Below are positions 47,785 through 60,289 of a stretch of 64,000 nucleotides of DNA, in pieces. Location of the stretch: NCBI RefSeq assembly GCF_036884655.1, contig NC_088327.1, forward strand, positions 11,492,501 through 11,556,500. The letters run 5' to 3'. This DNA is from Musa acuminata AAA Group. Lineage: Eukaryota > Streptophyta > Magnoliopsida > Zingiberales > Musaceae. Made by a program: the position numbers and the translations under genes. The notes beneath the pieces are model-generated. The model saw only the letters and a list, made by a program, of their open reading frames with translations, was not told the origin of the DNA and searched no databases. Position 1 is the stretch's first letter, and each line of letters opens with the position of its first letter.

Positions 47785-50700
47785 TTCTCCCCCACTTATT
47801 CCTTCGACGTCCTCGTTGAAGCTTTTGTCGACACTGCAACTCCTCGCCTTTGCTGAGTCTTCAATCTTCCACTCCAGCTACAATGCGCAAGCCTTTGTCG
47901 ACACTGCAACTCCTTGCCTTTGCTGAGTCTTCAATCTTCTGCTCTAGCTACAATGTGCCTCTTAGCTCCTAGCTGCTCTCCGCTGCTATTTTTGAGTAGT
48001 CAAACCTTTGATCCGTTATGCTGCTTCAACTCACCAACGACTCTGACTCTGGTGTGAGGTTGGCTGAGTTGTGTTGATCATTGTTGATTCCTGCGGATCC
48101 CCCAAATGAAGGAAAAGACCATCCTTACTGCGCCAGTCTCTCAAATTCCTCGTGCTGCTTGAATTGGGTGAATGCTTGTTGGAGCTTTAACGAGCATTAT
48201 CTCGCAAACTTCTGAAGTTTTGGGTCCTTCCTCCACAAAATTTGCTCATTGACTCTTCTTTCACTTAGTTGTCACATCCAAGTAGGTTCGCATCAGTTCC
48301 ACTTTCGATTGGCATTTCATTGGGAAATGAAGCAGACAATCTACTCTCAGTAACACTGATCACCGTTGGTGAGGATTTGACAACTATTGTCTTCCATTAT
48401 CTTCAAATGGTCTTTGAACATATGCAGAGCTCCTCTGCTAGATAGATAAAAGAATTGGGGTACTCGGTTTCGCCCATTCTCTTAAGAGTTGAGAAGGCAA
48501 AGGTTACTTGACTTCGCCCGCCTCCTCGAGGTTGTACTCCATGCATCGAGCTAGTTACTGGCCTTCGCTTGCTCTTTGCTCACACTTCTGAAGCACTTGA
48601 AGTGTTTGCACTCCTTGCGTTGAGTTAGTTACTGTGATTCACCTTCTCAATGCCATCGAACTTCTGGAATGCAGGAAGTTTTCACCCCAATTTGGAGTAA
48701 TTCTCTCATAGGTTTGGTCGCCTCTGGGATTGTACCATCTTCTCCATCAACCCTGCCGCCTACTCCACTGAGTAGCAAAGGTACAACATCGCGTACTGTC
48801 TGCTTCGTTCCTTGGTTATGCACTCTTGCATGACCCGAAGTCCTTCACTTTCGGCTATCTTGATGAGAAGCTCATTGACACTGGTCTTCCGAAGTTCCTC
48901 GACCTCTGCCCTTCAGCCTTGTCTCGGTACTTGGAGATTGCCTCTGCATTCTCCACCTCCTCGGCCCCTTTCATAACCAAGCGCTCTCCCTCCATGAGAG
49001 CAAGGGATCAATGACTTTCACGGAAGTCCCGCCTCTACGGTACCATGGCGCTGCCATGCCCATGGCACTACTATCCGTCGCCTCGCATCTGCATCCATTT
49101 TCTTCACAATCAGTAGATATGCCTCTATGGCACTCATCCGAGTCCACCTACATTCTAACTGATGCTTGATTTTGGGTAGCTAAGTCCCTCTGGACTCGTT
49201 GTCGCTTCCTCGCCCTTTTCGACCCCTTGCTTCAACACCTCTGTGTTCTCCAAGCAACTCTCCTTTGGTCGATGGAAAGACAGACTGCAACTCCCATGCA
49301 TGGCCTCTGCCATCGCATCATAGGGTCTGCACCGATTCTGTTCTCCTTTACTCGATCTTGTCCTCTGACTTGTCGGGCTCCCTTAAGCGAATATGAGTTC
49401 TGGAGCAGTCCAACTCACCAGCTGCTTCGATCATACCTTTGCATGATCAAGTCCCTCCCATGGAACTCACTGGTACTTGCATTCGAACTTTTCCCTTGGT
49501 GGAACACAGCCCCCATATGCTGATGACCAAGGTTTTCATCCGATGCAAAATTCGATGCACGTACGGAAGACCCGCCTTTGCGGCACCATGGCCTTCACTC
49601 CTTGAATCCATAGCCCTTCTTGCCATCGTGTTGTTCACCGAAGTGGAGCTTCCAGTAGCTCCCGATCATACCTCCGTATGATCTAGTCCCTCACGGGACT
49701 ATGTCGTGTGTATCGCATTGCCACAAACTGTTCCACCACGATCCGCTGCACCATGTCGCCTCCTGGTGACATCGCCATTGCATTCTGATCCTTGTGGAAT
49801 AAACTCGAATTGTGAACCCTCCATGTGTGGCCTCTGCCAATACATCGCAGGGTCTCTTCCACCTTCGATTTTGTTCGCTCCTTTGGCAATCGACCTTCAT
49901 CTACCCACTCTTGGGTCACACCTAGATGAAGCACCGCTCTCGGACAGTTCGTCGCCTAGTAGCTCCCGAAGTCCACCAACTTCACTGTAATTTGTGCACC
50001 ATTGTCTGGATCCTGGGCCTCTGCCCCTACCAGCACAATCTTCGTTGCGCACCGCTTCCTTCATGGCAACTTGAATGGCAACACTGTGGCATATTCTTCA
50101 AGAGTACCCGCCTCTGCGTTCTCTTGCCCAGTGCTAAGGCCTTCTGAACCCAACTTCGCCTCTGCAAATTGAGTCGCCTTAGTTCCTCCATCAAATGCTT
50201 CTCCGAGATAAGGTGCATGTGCCCAGAAGCTCCTTTCATCTTTGGCACCATGCAAGATGAGTCCACTCCGTCAGAATGAAGGACCCATGGAATAACATGA
50301 TTCTACTCTTGCCTCTGCAAGAGTTCATGTCCTTGACCTCTATCTAGGGAAAGCACTGTGCCTCCGCTCCATGTTCCAACTTCTATGCTAGCTCCCTTTA
50401 TGCGGCTTGGGTACTTCGCCAAGTTTCACCCAAGTTCTTCCGCTCCTCGTTTTTGCATTGAGTCGATGGTGGCCCTCGCGCCCACCATTCCACGGGTCAG
50501 CCCTCCCTTGAGTCCGATCTTCAAATCAACTCCAAGTGTGCCTTCATTTGTGTTGCTTTGGGACGCTCCCTCACTTGATCTCGCAATGCATCCACCAATG
50601 CATTCTCTCGAGCGAGATCATGCGATGACTCCTCACTGCTTGCTCGGTCCATTGAGCTTCGTGGAGTTGTTGTTTGTTGAGGTACTCCTCCTCAACATGT

Positions 50701-51504
50701 GCGGTCCGTCCCACATGATTCTCCCTCTAGAGAGCCGGGACTTATCCCTCCTGGATAACTGTCCCGTTGGAGCAACATCTCTCTTCGTTTCGGAAACCAC
50801 CATCCCCTTGGACTACTGCGATCTGATGAACAAACTGTGCATTGTTCTGCCTCCTGCAAACGCACTTGCTAGATTGCGACTCCACGTCAATACAGCCCCC
50901 GCTGCACCACTCAAGGCCTAGCAACATGCTAAACTCGTTGCACACTTCAGCCTCCTACGGACGTATCCTTCATATGCCGAAGAGAAAGTTTCAATGCTCC
51001 ATGGCGCCGAGTTTCAGTCGCCTTGGGATGGCCGCGAGCATTCCATCGTTCGCATACAAGCCCATGCATGAGTACCGAATTCTTTGAGTTAGCAATTCCC
51101 CTCACCTCTGTGAGCTTTGCACAACTCTTTCGATCGCTGAGCAACTCATTCCACCTTGCATGGTCTCATCCTTTACCAAACGCCTCGCTTGCCTTGAGCA
51201 CCATCAAGTATAGTTGTCAACGTTGAGCCGTAGCTCAAACTCAGCCATCCCAACCTTTGTGCGCTCCACATTCTTCCAAGCTTGTATGTTCTCGTGGTGC
51301 CTCTTGCGCGAAGGGTTGGCCATTCCTCTGAATGCCAATCTCAGATGCCCACTCCTCCGAGCGACTCCTTTTCCCCACATCTTCATGCCCGTTTTCCCCC
51401 AAACGGTCGCGCATGTGCTGACTGCCCTCAACGCAGCCCCGCTAGGTCCCCCACGTTTGCATGCTAAGTGTTTCTATGAGTGCTTGTCCCGCTCTGATAC
51501 CATC

Positions 51505-51950
51505 TGTCATGGACTTAGCTGGTTTTGCCTAAGTCGTGCGACACCCTTGCATGTCCGTCCGCAAAGGTCAGCCTCCCCGAAGCCTCCCATTGTCCCTTAG
51601 GACCAACAAAAGAGAGAACGGGTTAGAGAGAACACCTCAATCGGGATCCACAAGCAAACATCTCCGAAAAACATTTCATAGACAATGCAAATTACAAACA
51701 TACCTTACAAGCTCTGAACCGTTGCACAACAAAGGGTAAAATGGTCCATTATAGACCAAAAATATCTCGCACGTGTCCACATGACACAACCTTTATTTAC
51801 AAGCCTAAAGAGGCCACCAACTCAACTAAAATGGGACTATTAAGCATTCAGCCGTCCCCCTACATGTTGTACAAGACATGAACATACCAAAAGACACGGA
51901 CATACATAAGCATTACATCAAACATCCTGTTTAGAAGTTTGTCCGTGACA
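51505..51950 (-). repeat. Right LTR of copy 2 (5' LTR in element sense)
   Basis: 446 bp, beginning tgtcatggac and ending gtccgtgaca on the plus strand. Confidence 0.93.
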
Positions 51951-51954
51951 GAAC

Positions 51955-53300
51955 GCCGACATGGATGATCCTACGCACCCGGGACTGAACCTAGTCGTGC
52001 CAGCTTGCTCTGCCACGGTGTAAAGAATCACTATCAACATCCTACATGGTTGATACTACATTTTCATCGGTTGACATGCTGATGAGGATGTTGACCCAAC
52101 CCTAACTTGATAAATCGTTACTTTATAGCTTCATTGATGATCGAACAATGCATGTAATTATTTTTGATATTTACCAACTTCTCAACCTAATGGCGGATGC
52201 TTTAAATCACTTAATTGAATCCTTATTGACTTAATTATCAGAGTGGTCTTGTCGGATAGGTCACGAGTTGGATCCCCGAGCCTTGGGCACTTTTAACTAA
52301 GACGAACTTAGAAAGTGGACATTGATTGTCTACGAATCTCATACTTGAAAGTGCCCACAGAGGTCCCCCCATGTCATGGAGCTCGTCGACGATGGTTGAC
52401 CCGAGTGTCATGTGTGGCACACTCCTTCACCTGTAGATGCTGCCGAGCATTCTTCTTCTTTTCCTAAAGTGGCCGTTTTGGAGATCCATACATGCATAAA
52501 ATGTACAAAATCCTAACCAACAAAGGAAAAAAAAGAAGATAGGGTATGAATAAGGTGAGGGATTAAGCTCACACGATGTGCTCGAATCATCCAGAAGTAT
52601 CCTATCATGTTGTTCTACGATGACGACGATATAATCAAATCGAAGTCAAGAAAAGTCCCATGATAGTGATCTAATCGAATCGATCATGAAACATCTTATA
52701 AATGGGACAACCTATTAAATGGTAAATCATGTCTCGATGCTTCTTTATGTGTCGAAACACAATAGATGATAGGTGATAAGACAATCACCGGCATATCATC
52801 GCTATCTGATCGACACATCTTTTTTACTTTGCTAACATCCTTCTCCCACTCAATTGACATGTTAGGTGAGACTTAATTTTATAAGACTAGTAGTGTGGCA
52901 CCAATGAGGACATCAACTTAGCCCTACGACGTCAATCACATGCTACTAACGAAAAAGTTGACTTAGCAAATCGTTGCTCCATATGCCCAAGTTCGATTCT
53001 ATGACCCATCGATGAGTAAACAATACATAAACATTTTTGATATTGACCATAACGTCGTTTCAATATTGACTATTACCCATTGATGATTAAATAATACATA
53101 TAAACATTCTTGATATTGACCGTGGCCTACGTGGAATGTATCCTTAAGCTCTGAAAATACTCTCTAATCAAATATACTTGTTTATTTTTATTGAATCACT
53201 GATTTTGATGATGAAATTAATTGATAAATTTATAATCTAATCATGTTGAAGAAAAGTGACGTAGCACTAACTTCGATCATGAAAAGACAAATCGATTAAA
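51955..53300. mobile_element. Decayed retroelement DNA with a dispersed repeat
   Basis: Continues the older element cut by copy 2. Near 52228-52260 it reads 'cttaattatcagagtggtct', similar to the 3' ends of plant Ty3-type LTRs. A phrase of about 40 bp ending 'tttttgatattgacca' occurs three times (about 52136-52175, 53010-53050 and 53088-53125), always after a 'gatgattaaa' type sequence. No coding domain seen. Confidence 0.4.
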
Positions 53301-53599
53301 ACAGGATAATTAAACGTTAGGTTGAAGTTAGAGATCGAGCATCGCGCCGGAATAATCAGGCATTACACAAAGATCAGATGTTGCGGGAGGTCAACATGCC
53401 GATGGATTAGGCAATACGTGAAGGAAAGCATGACACACCGGGAGTTCGGACAAAGTGTTGGAGGAACTAATAACATGTCATATAATATAGGATTTATATT
53501 TGTAATCGTTTGTGTCTTGATAGAAGTAGTTTATGTTTTAATTGAGTTAGTTTTAAATGTACCCATATCAACTTAATTAAGGGCTCATTAGGCATAAAT

Positions 53600-54620
53600 C
53601 AAGATTGAATTGAGCCTAGTGGAAGGTCAATTCAGTGACTTGAAGTTGGGTCAAATGATGACACTACCAAACGAGGCGATGACATCGCTAGACCAAGCGA
53701 TGAAACCTCTTGTGAGTTGGAAAGTATGAAATGTACTTTTTTTAAAAACCCAACAGTAAGACTACTAGGGTCGGCGGTGATATCACCTAGTGTTAAGTGA
53801 CAGTACCGCCCATACTAGTGATGGTACGTTAGGACATAGTCTCTTAAATTATGTCAAGCGGTGGTACCCTAGTGCTCAGTACTGCAGGTGGTGGTATCGC
53901 CCAGCATTGGTAATAGTATTGTTAGTACCCAAAAATCCAGGGATGAGATTTTTAGCTCCATTTTTGAAGTTATTTGGGGCCTATAAATACCTTACTTATT
54001 CTTGTTTGAGATAACAAGAAAAGAGTACGAAAAACTTGTGATTATATATGTATAAACTCCTTTGAAAGTATCGAGTTCCTTCCTTCTTCTAAGTCATTTT
54101 AAGGGAGGTGTAAAGATTACTAATAAAAGAGAGCCGTAAAAGTTCTCTCCTAGGCATGCGAAAAGAAGAAAAGAGTTGTAATAATGATAGTTGATCTTCG
54201 CCCGTTGAAAGGAAAATCGTTAGTGAAAGTCGATGACCTCGACGGAGGAGGAATTGAGGACGTAGGTCGCGACGACCGAACCCCTATAAATTTGATGTGC
54301 ATTTCCTTTTATGCTCTTCACTACTATTTATTACTGATTTAATTGCTTACTATAATTACTCATATTCTAAGTTAAATAAATTTTCATATCGTTTCTCCGT
54401 TTCGAAAGCACTAATTCATCCTCTCCGGTGTTTTTACTATTCTAACAACTTTACCACTTAAATTCTTATTAACTTAAACATTAAATGGATTTTGTTGAGT
54501 ACAATTCGAATATAGTTTTTACAGTGTCGAGCTAGATCCCTCATCTTTGACATCTCAATTGGATATAAACTCGAATATGAATCTCGGCTAATTAAACTTG
54601 AGAATTGTTATTAGAGCCTT
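53600..54620 (+). mobile_element. LTR-like remnant with TATA box (53982) and PBS-like end
   Basis: The sequence has the look of a Ty1/copia-type LTR: a CTATAAATAC box at 53981-53990, then an R-like region, and at 54270-54310 a 'gaccgaacccctataaattt' phrase common before the LTR end. A 'tgttattagagcc' near 54607 resembles the tRNA-Met primer site (tggtatcagagcc). A second LTR and coding region are not seen in the window, and exact borders are unclear. Confidence 0.4.
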
Positions 54621-55004
54621 GGAACTTAGTATTTAATGACTCTTACTGTAATACTAGTTTTCCTCTTGAAAATGAGTAAGAATTTGAATTAATTTATAAA
54701 TATATTATAATTAATTAGGATTTGCACCAATTGTTTAGATTTAATAATTTTCATATCTTGAAATATTAATCTAATGGATATAATTAAACTTGTGTTTAAT
54801 TAATTTTTAATATCTTGAATATTATAATCAATTGACCTCTTCCCTGGACACAGAATGTCCTTTATGATTCGTGTTTGGCCAAGATGACCAACTCCAGCTC
54901 CACGCGGCAAGTGATCGAACGCAAGAACAGTCATTTGCGTCTCCCTCTCCTCCGACGCTCAATCTGTCCTTCCTCGTCTTCCAGAATTAGGGCAGAGATA
55001 AGAG

Positions 55005-57737
55005 ATGGCAGAGCCAACGATGATGGGAAGGAGATGCGCCATCCTCCGCGCTTACTTGTTTACCTTCGCCCTAGCGTCGTTCCTCGCTGCGGCGCCACCC
55101 GCCTGCGCGCTGCGGTTCGAGCTGCAATCCGGGAACACCAAGTGCATCTCCGAGGACATTAAACTCCACGCCATGTCCGTCGGAAAGTACGCCGTCGTCA
55201 ACCCCTCCGATTCGGGCCCCCTCCTCGACTCCCACAAGATCACCGTCAGAGTAACCACCCCCTCTCCCTTCCTGAACCCTAATCCCTCTTTTGTTTTTGT
55301 TTGTGTTGGATTCATGTGTTCTACGATCTGTGGCTTGTTTGTCGCTCATTAGGTGACATCGCCGTACGGCAATAGCATCCACTACGCGGATCTGGTGGAC
55401 TCGGGCAACTTCGCGTTCACATCGAACGAGGAAGGCGACTACTTGGCGTGCTTGTGGGCGCCCGATCACAAGCCGCCTGCCACCATGGTGGTGGAATTCG
55501 AGTGGCGGACCGGCGTCACTGCCAAGGACTGGCCTAACGTCGCCAAGAAGGGGCAGATCGATGTAAGCGAATTGCTTTCTCTTCTAATGCTGTCAGCATG
55601 TCTAATTAGAACCTTTACATATGAATATTTCGCCTTGAATGTTTGGTTATTATTAGGTGTTCATTATTTTTAGCGTTTCTTTCATTCTCAAGGGAAACCT
55701 TTTGATTTACGGAACCACACATTTCTGCATGGAAAGACCCCTGAATCTGATACAAGTCACCTATCTCTCATCTTCAACTGATCTAACCACAGACATGTTT
55801 AGGGTAAAATCACAAAGAATGATCCTATGATAATTAGCTAGTGTTGATAAGCCATTTTGTGCCAAGAGGCCACGGAAGTCCAAGCAGGCTTATGTAGTGT
55901 GCTTCTGGTTTGCAAAAATATGTGCTCCATTGATGAAGTCTGCGATACTGCATGATCCGACAAATAGAGGGTTATATGAGATGAGAGCATGGGAGCATCG
56001 TCATTGTTTTTTGCTTTCATATAAAAAACCATTGGCATAGAGGCTGATAGATATCATGCCTGTAGTACATTTTATGCCATAACACTAGCTATATTTACAG
56101 ATGTTCAGGAACTGAATCTTTATTGGATCTTTCATGGCATCTGTTGTATTTTGTATTTCGGTTGCCAGTTATTCAATGCTGTCAATGAGCAATCGGATCA
56201 TCAAGCTAGCTACTCAGACTCTCGAGGAGGTCATTTACATGCAAGCAAAAGCATTGAGAACATGACTGTTTATATGATTTTAAGGAGAAAGTGTGATTGT
56301 TGTTTACAGCCAACATTTAGATCCTAGTTTGATTTATGTGATGTCAAATTGTCCTGTTATTTGAAGTTTGGTTTTAAAAAAATCATTATGGTCTGTTTGG
56401 TGATTTACATTGTTTTTTTTCTCTCTTTGAAAATCTGTGAGACTACATGTTCTCTTAAAAGCAAAATTTTCTAATAGATTTTGTTCCGTAAAGAAAGAGG
56501 GTATATGACTGACAAAATGTTTTTTATATATCAAATTTGATTAATGAAAAAGACTGCTTTCTATTGGATATGTGATGTTTCTTCTCTCATCTTTCTTTTT
56601 TGTCAATTTGATTGTTCTTTCTACTTTTATTCTTTTTTGTTATCTCTTACTGTTATTTATATTTGTTAAAAGTATCTGTGTGGTTCTTTTAAGGAGTTGA
56701 GCCAGTTTAAAGCTCTGCTGTAAAGTACACTTCTTCTATAAATGTTCTATAAACAAGTAGTATATTTTGGTGTAATTAACTACTAGAGGCACCCTATGCA
56801 TTACCATATTCTTACTTTGGCATACAAAATTTGTGCTGTCTCTTTGTTTTCTTCCTCCCTTGTTGTTGGTGATGGTGTTGTTGAATGTGTGTGTGTGGTG
56901 GAGTGGGGCAAAGATGCGGAATTCACATATATTTCTTTTGGTCTTTTGTAGGTCATGGAATTGGAGTTGAAGAAGTTGGAAGATACTATTAAGTCCATCC
57001 ATGATGAAATGTTCTATCTGCGTGAAAGGTACACATCCTGTATAAAATTTATCTGAACCAGCATTAGCAACATTAATTGCAAGGCATCATCCTAGCTTTG
57101 CGTCTGTTTGCACACTGGAAATATTCAGTATAGGATTTTACCATCTGATGTGAAATCGTATATTCTGTTAGTTACGTCGTGATGATTGTTAAACTACTTA
57201 TCTTAAACCAATAATTTGGCTTTTGATCCACTAACTTTATATCAAGGTTTGCCGTACCGGACTGTACCGCTCGGTACGGGTGGTACGTACCGGTCCGACA
57301 GGCTAGCGGTACGCGGACCGCCCTGTACCGGTCCGACAGGCTAGCGGTACGCGGTCCGACAGGCTACAGTGCTCGGTACACCTGGGTGTACCGAGCGGTA
57401 TACCATACCGTACCGGTACCGAGCCCGGGTCGAAACGCCGGTACGGTACGGTACGGTGAACCTTGCTTTATATACCCATTATGTGCTGCCAAATCAATAG
57501 AATTAGTTGAATAATTTCATCATACCTAAGATCCAGCTTGCTGCTAATTTAACTTTTGCTTGTCATTTGTTTTGTTTCTCATAACCATCCAGGGAGGAGC
57601 AGATGCAAGACATGAACAGATCTACCAACTCTAGGATGGCTTGGCTAAGTTTCCTTTCACTCGCTGTCTGTCTTTCGGTGGCAGGCTTGCAGTTATGGCA
57701 TCTAAAGACATTTTTCGAGAGAAAGAAGCTGCTTTAG
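55005..57737 (+). CDS. p24-delta family (emp24/gp25L) cargo receptor, 225 aa
   Basis: Four exons (55005-55250, 55353-55562, 56952-57028, 57593-57737) join in phase to give 225 residues. Order: N-terminal signal peptide (CAILRAYLFTFALASFLAAA, cleavage near ACA-LRFEL at about 35), GOLD domain with LRFELQSGNTKCISED and the paired Cys (CISED and CLWAP), and a coiled-coil (ELKKLEDTIKSIHDEMFYLR). A transmembrane helix follows at about 193-213 (AWLSFLSLAVCLSVAGLQLW), then a cytosolic tail KTFFERKKLL. The FF and dilysine signals fit COPI/COPII sorting. p24 proteins shuttle between ER and Golgi and help load cargo and form vesicles; the tail and GOLD sequence match plant p24-delta. The alternative start at 55020 (MMGRR) would trim five residues. 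Intron 3 holds a MITE. Confidence 0.95.
57243..57465. mobile_element. 223-bp hAT-like palindromic MITE rich in GTACCG
   Basis: Terminal inverted repeats CAAGGTTTGCCGTACCG (57243-57259) and CGGTACGGTGAACCTTG (57449-57465) match except for two bases. An exact 8-bp target duplication CTTTATAT flanks the element at 57235-57242 and 57466-57473, the length left by hAT transposases. The interior is made of GTACCG/CGGTAC words and two copies of 'ccggtccgacaggctagcgg', giving strong self-complementarity. It sits in intron 3 of the p24 gene, contrasts sharply in GC content with its surroundings, and has no coding capacity. Confidence 0.88.
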
Positions 57738-60289
57738 TCCTGGTTCAGCCTTTTATCTCATACTTAATGGCATTTATTTGTACTAGGATGTTGTGGAGGA
57801 GAATTCCAGTGGAGAACTTGGTGTATCAGACATTGGCATTGAGTTCTCCAGACACTCTTTTATCTGAATTCTAAACCCCTTGAGGTAACACAAGTCCCAA
57901 GTCAAATATTGTTTGCTTCTAAGCTGGACTTGATTCTCTTTTTCCTGTTTTAGTCCAAGAATTTTGTGATATACTATATTTACATGCATGCTACTAGATT
58001 TACTCTTCAGACTAAATGCATATCTTTATCTTGATAGCGACAGTAATTCGTGGGTAAGTGTTTCTAAAATTAAATATGATCATATTGACCCTTGGAATAT
58101 CCGTATTCTTGTTACAATCACAGTTGGAGCTGGAAGTTTTTTCTTCTAGTTTTTGACCGTCCGAAAACTGGTTTCTTTAAAAACTTTGGGAATGGATCTA
58201 CTGTTGAGATTTACAATGATGTTTGGGTTCTTGACATTTTCCTATCTAAGAATCCCACCTTTTGTAATATTATTGTGCCTTATAATTTTTACCCTAGTCC
58301 AGCAACTTAATTACAAATTTCTCTTGGAGCATTGAACCTGCCAATGAGTGTTTTATACCTGCTTTAGTTAACCAACCTTGTGCACAAATTGACATACCTC
58401 CTCTCTTAGAGCTGATATCAAATGGATGTGGATGTGTACTGGAAGTAGGAGACAGTTTAATCCAAAAGGGATTTGATATCAAAGATGACTGCTTTTAGAT
58501 ACCAAGCTGTGGGCTGCAGACCAGTGGCAGAGTTAGCAATGGCCAAGGCATGGATGCAGATCAAAATATTCCTCCGGTGCATTGCTTCACAGCCTGATTC
58601 AGACCTTCCAAAAGAGCTGCTGCTGCCTCCGCCATTGCAGGATTATGCACTGAGCAAGAAGAGCAGCCGAATTCAACGATGACATTGGAAGATGAGGTGA
58701 AAGCGAATCCCAGTCCTGCAGGCAAATTAGGAGAGGTAAAAGATCCATCACAGAATAAATTCAGATCAAAACCATTCCCCGCGGGTAAAAAAATAGGATG
58801 ACATCATTAGGATTGGTTTACCGCTCCTAATCATTAGGATGACATCATTAGGATCAAAACCATTCCCTGTGATGGATCTTTTACCGCTCCTAACCATTTT
58901 TTTTAACTCGTCGTCCTTCTCCCCACCCAATCCTAAAAACCATTTTTTTTAGGATGACATCATTTGCAAAAGAATTCGTTTGCCATCATTAGTTTTATCA
59001 ACCGGGGAAGAGATGACATTCGTATCCCCCACACAAACAATTAGGATATTAGATAATAGTCCAATAGAAAAAAAAAATCATTCCATTTGTAAAGTCGAAA
59101 AAGTACTGACATATATTATTGAAATGAGACAATGAGACATATTATCCTTTTGAATAACTAAGTTTAAGGATTACGTATTCTTACCCACCAAGATAACTTT
59201 GTATTTGGCGTGTTTCAAAAGCACCAAGATATTTTCGAATCAACTTGCTACATAGGAGAAGTCACCACTCCATAACCTTCCCAGTCTTATGATAAAGGTC
59301 TTGTTTGAGTCTTTCTATGGGTGAGTTTTCATAATAATAGTTAAATCCAAATTAAATGATCGAATTAGGCCAAAAATGATCTCCATGTAATGTTTCTTAA
59401 GGGATCATTGACAATTCCAAGAAAGTATATTCATGCTCACGAAGAAACAATGTTGGGAAAAAAAAAAATGGAGGGACAAAGGTCTCAACCAAAATAGAAA
59501 TCAAAAGAGATGTAGGTTTATCACATTTTTTTTTTTATTGCAGTACATAAATGAAAGCAGGAAGTGATTTAGGCTTCCCTGATGGAGATGACATCATATT
59601 CTGATTCCATATTTAGGGGGTTGAGGCTGCCTATTCTAGCTTTAGGTCTCCATTGAACAAGTTGTCACCCATTATAGCACTTTCATCAATGGTTTTTTTG
59701 AATGCAGTTACCATTTTGTCAACCTAAAGTATCAAAGGGAGGAGTGAGTCGTGTCAACAATACGAGTCTCTTGTTAGGAACACTTGCATAAACAAAAGAC
59801 ACGAAGAGTAAAGGCTCCTATTTAGAGGAAGGGTTAGCTGAGGCGACAATAGCCTCGATAGAAAGAAGGGGGAAAAAGGGGTTGAAGAGACGAAGCGAGA
59901 TGGGTTCCCTAAAAGGTTTAGAGGAAGGACTAACCCAGGAAGTGGGGATGGCCTTGCCTTTCTTCAATCTACCCTTATAGGTTGTAGCAAGAGAGGGTAC
60001 CATTAAATATAGTGATAAGGAATTACTAGCATGATCTCTCACGACTATCTGACACTATGACAACAAGGAGGACTATAAAGAGAAAGAATGATCAATAGCA
60101 TTAAATGATCATCTTGAAGAGGAAGCCATGTTTGAACTCTGACCACTAAATGACAGCTTAAGGTTGAGGCATTGTCATAGGATTAGCAAATCTTGATTTC
60201 ACCAAAGCTTAGAGATCATAAACTTATTAGAGTAGTTGGGTTTGAAGAGGATGCATTCGAGGTTGGCTTTTTCCCATTACTCAGGCTAG
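57738..60289. other. Intergenic; no gene seen
   Basis: AT-rich, many stops. At 58780-58990 the phrase 'aggatgacatcattagga' occurs several times together with 'accgctcctaa' and 'aaaaccattc', a small irregular repeat cluster. Frames at 57641-57874 are only the tail of p24 exon 4 read out of phase. Confidence 0.5.

Larger units (their letters stand above)
47346..51950 (-). mobile_element. Non-autonomous LTR retrotransposon, copy 2 (4605 bp)
   Basis: Same family and orientation as 30680-35248. LTRs at 47346-47784 (439 bp) and 51505-51950 (446 bp) begin TGTCA and end GTCCGTGACA. The minus-strand primer-binding site TGGTATCAGAGC is at 51502-51491 and the polypurine tract AGTGGGGGAGAA is next to the left LTR. 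A 4-bp target duplication GAAC occurs at 47342-47345 and 51951-51954. The internal region runs collinear with copy 1, again without reverse transcriptase or integrase, plus a 70-bp tandem duplication at 47819-47958. The two LTRs differ at roughly 15-20 sites plus an 11-bp gap, so this insertion is clearly older than copy 1. A 187-codon plus-strand frame (50358-50921) is antisense to the element and broken in copy 1. Confidence 0.93.

Noticed and set aside
50358..50921. 187-codon plus-strand open frame in LTR copy 2
   Set aside because: It is antisense to the element, is interrupted in copy 1, and shows no domain. It is a chance frame in moderately GC-rich repeat DNA.
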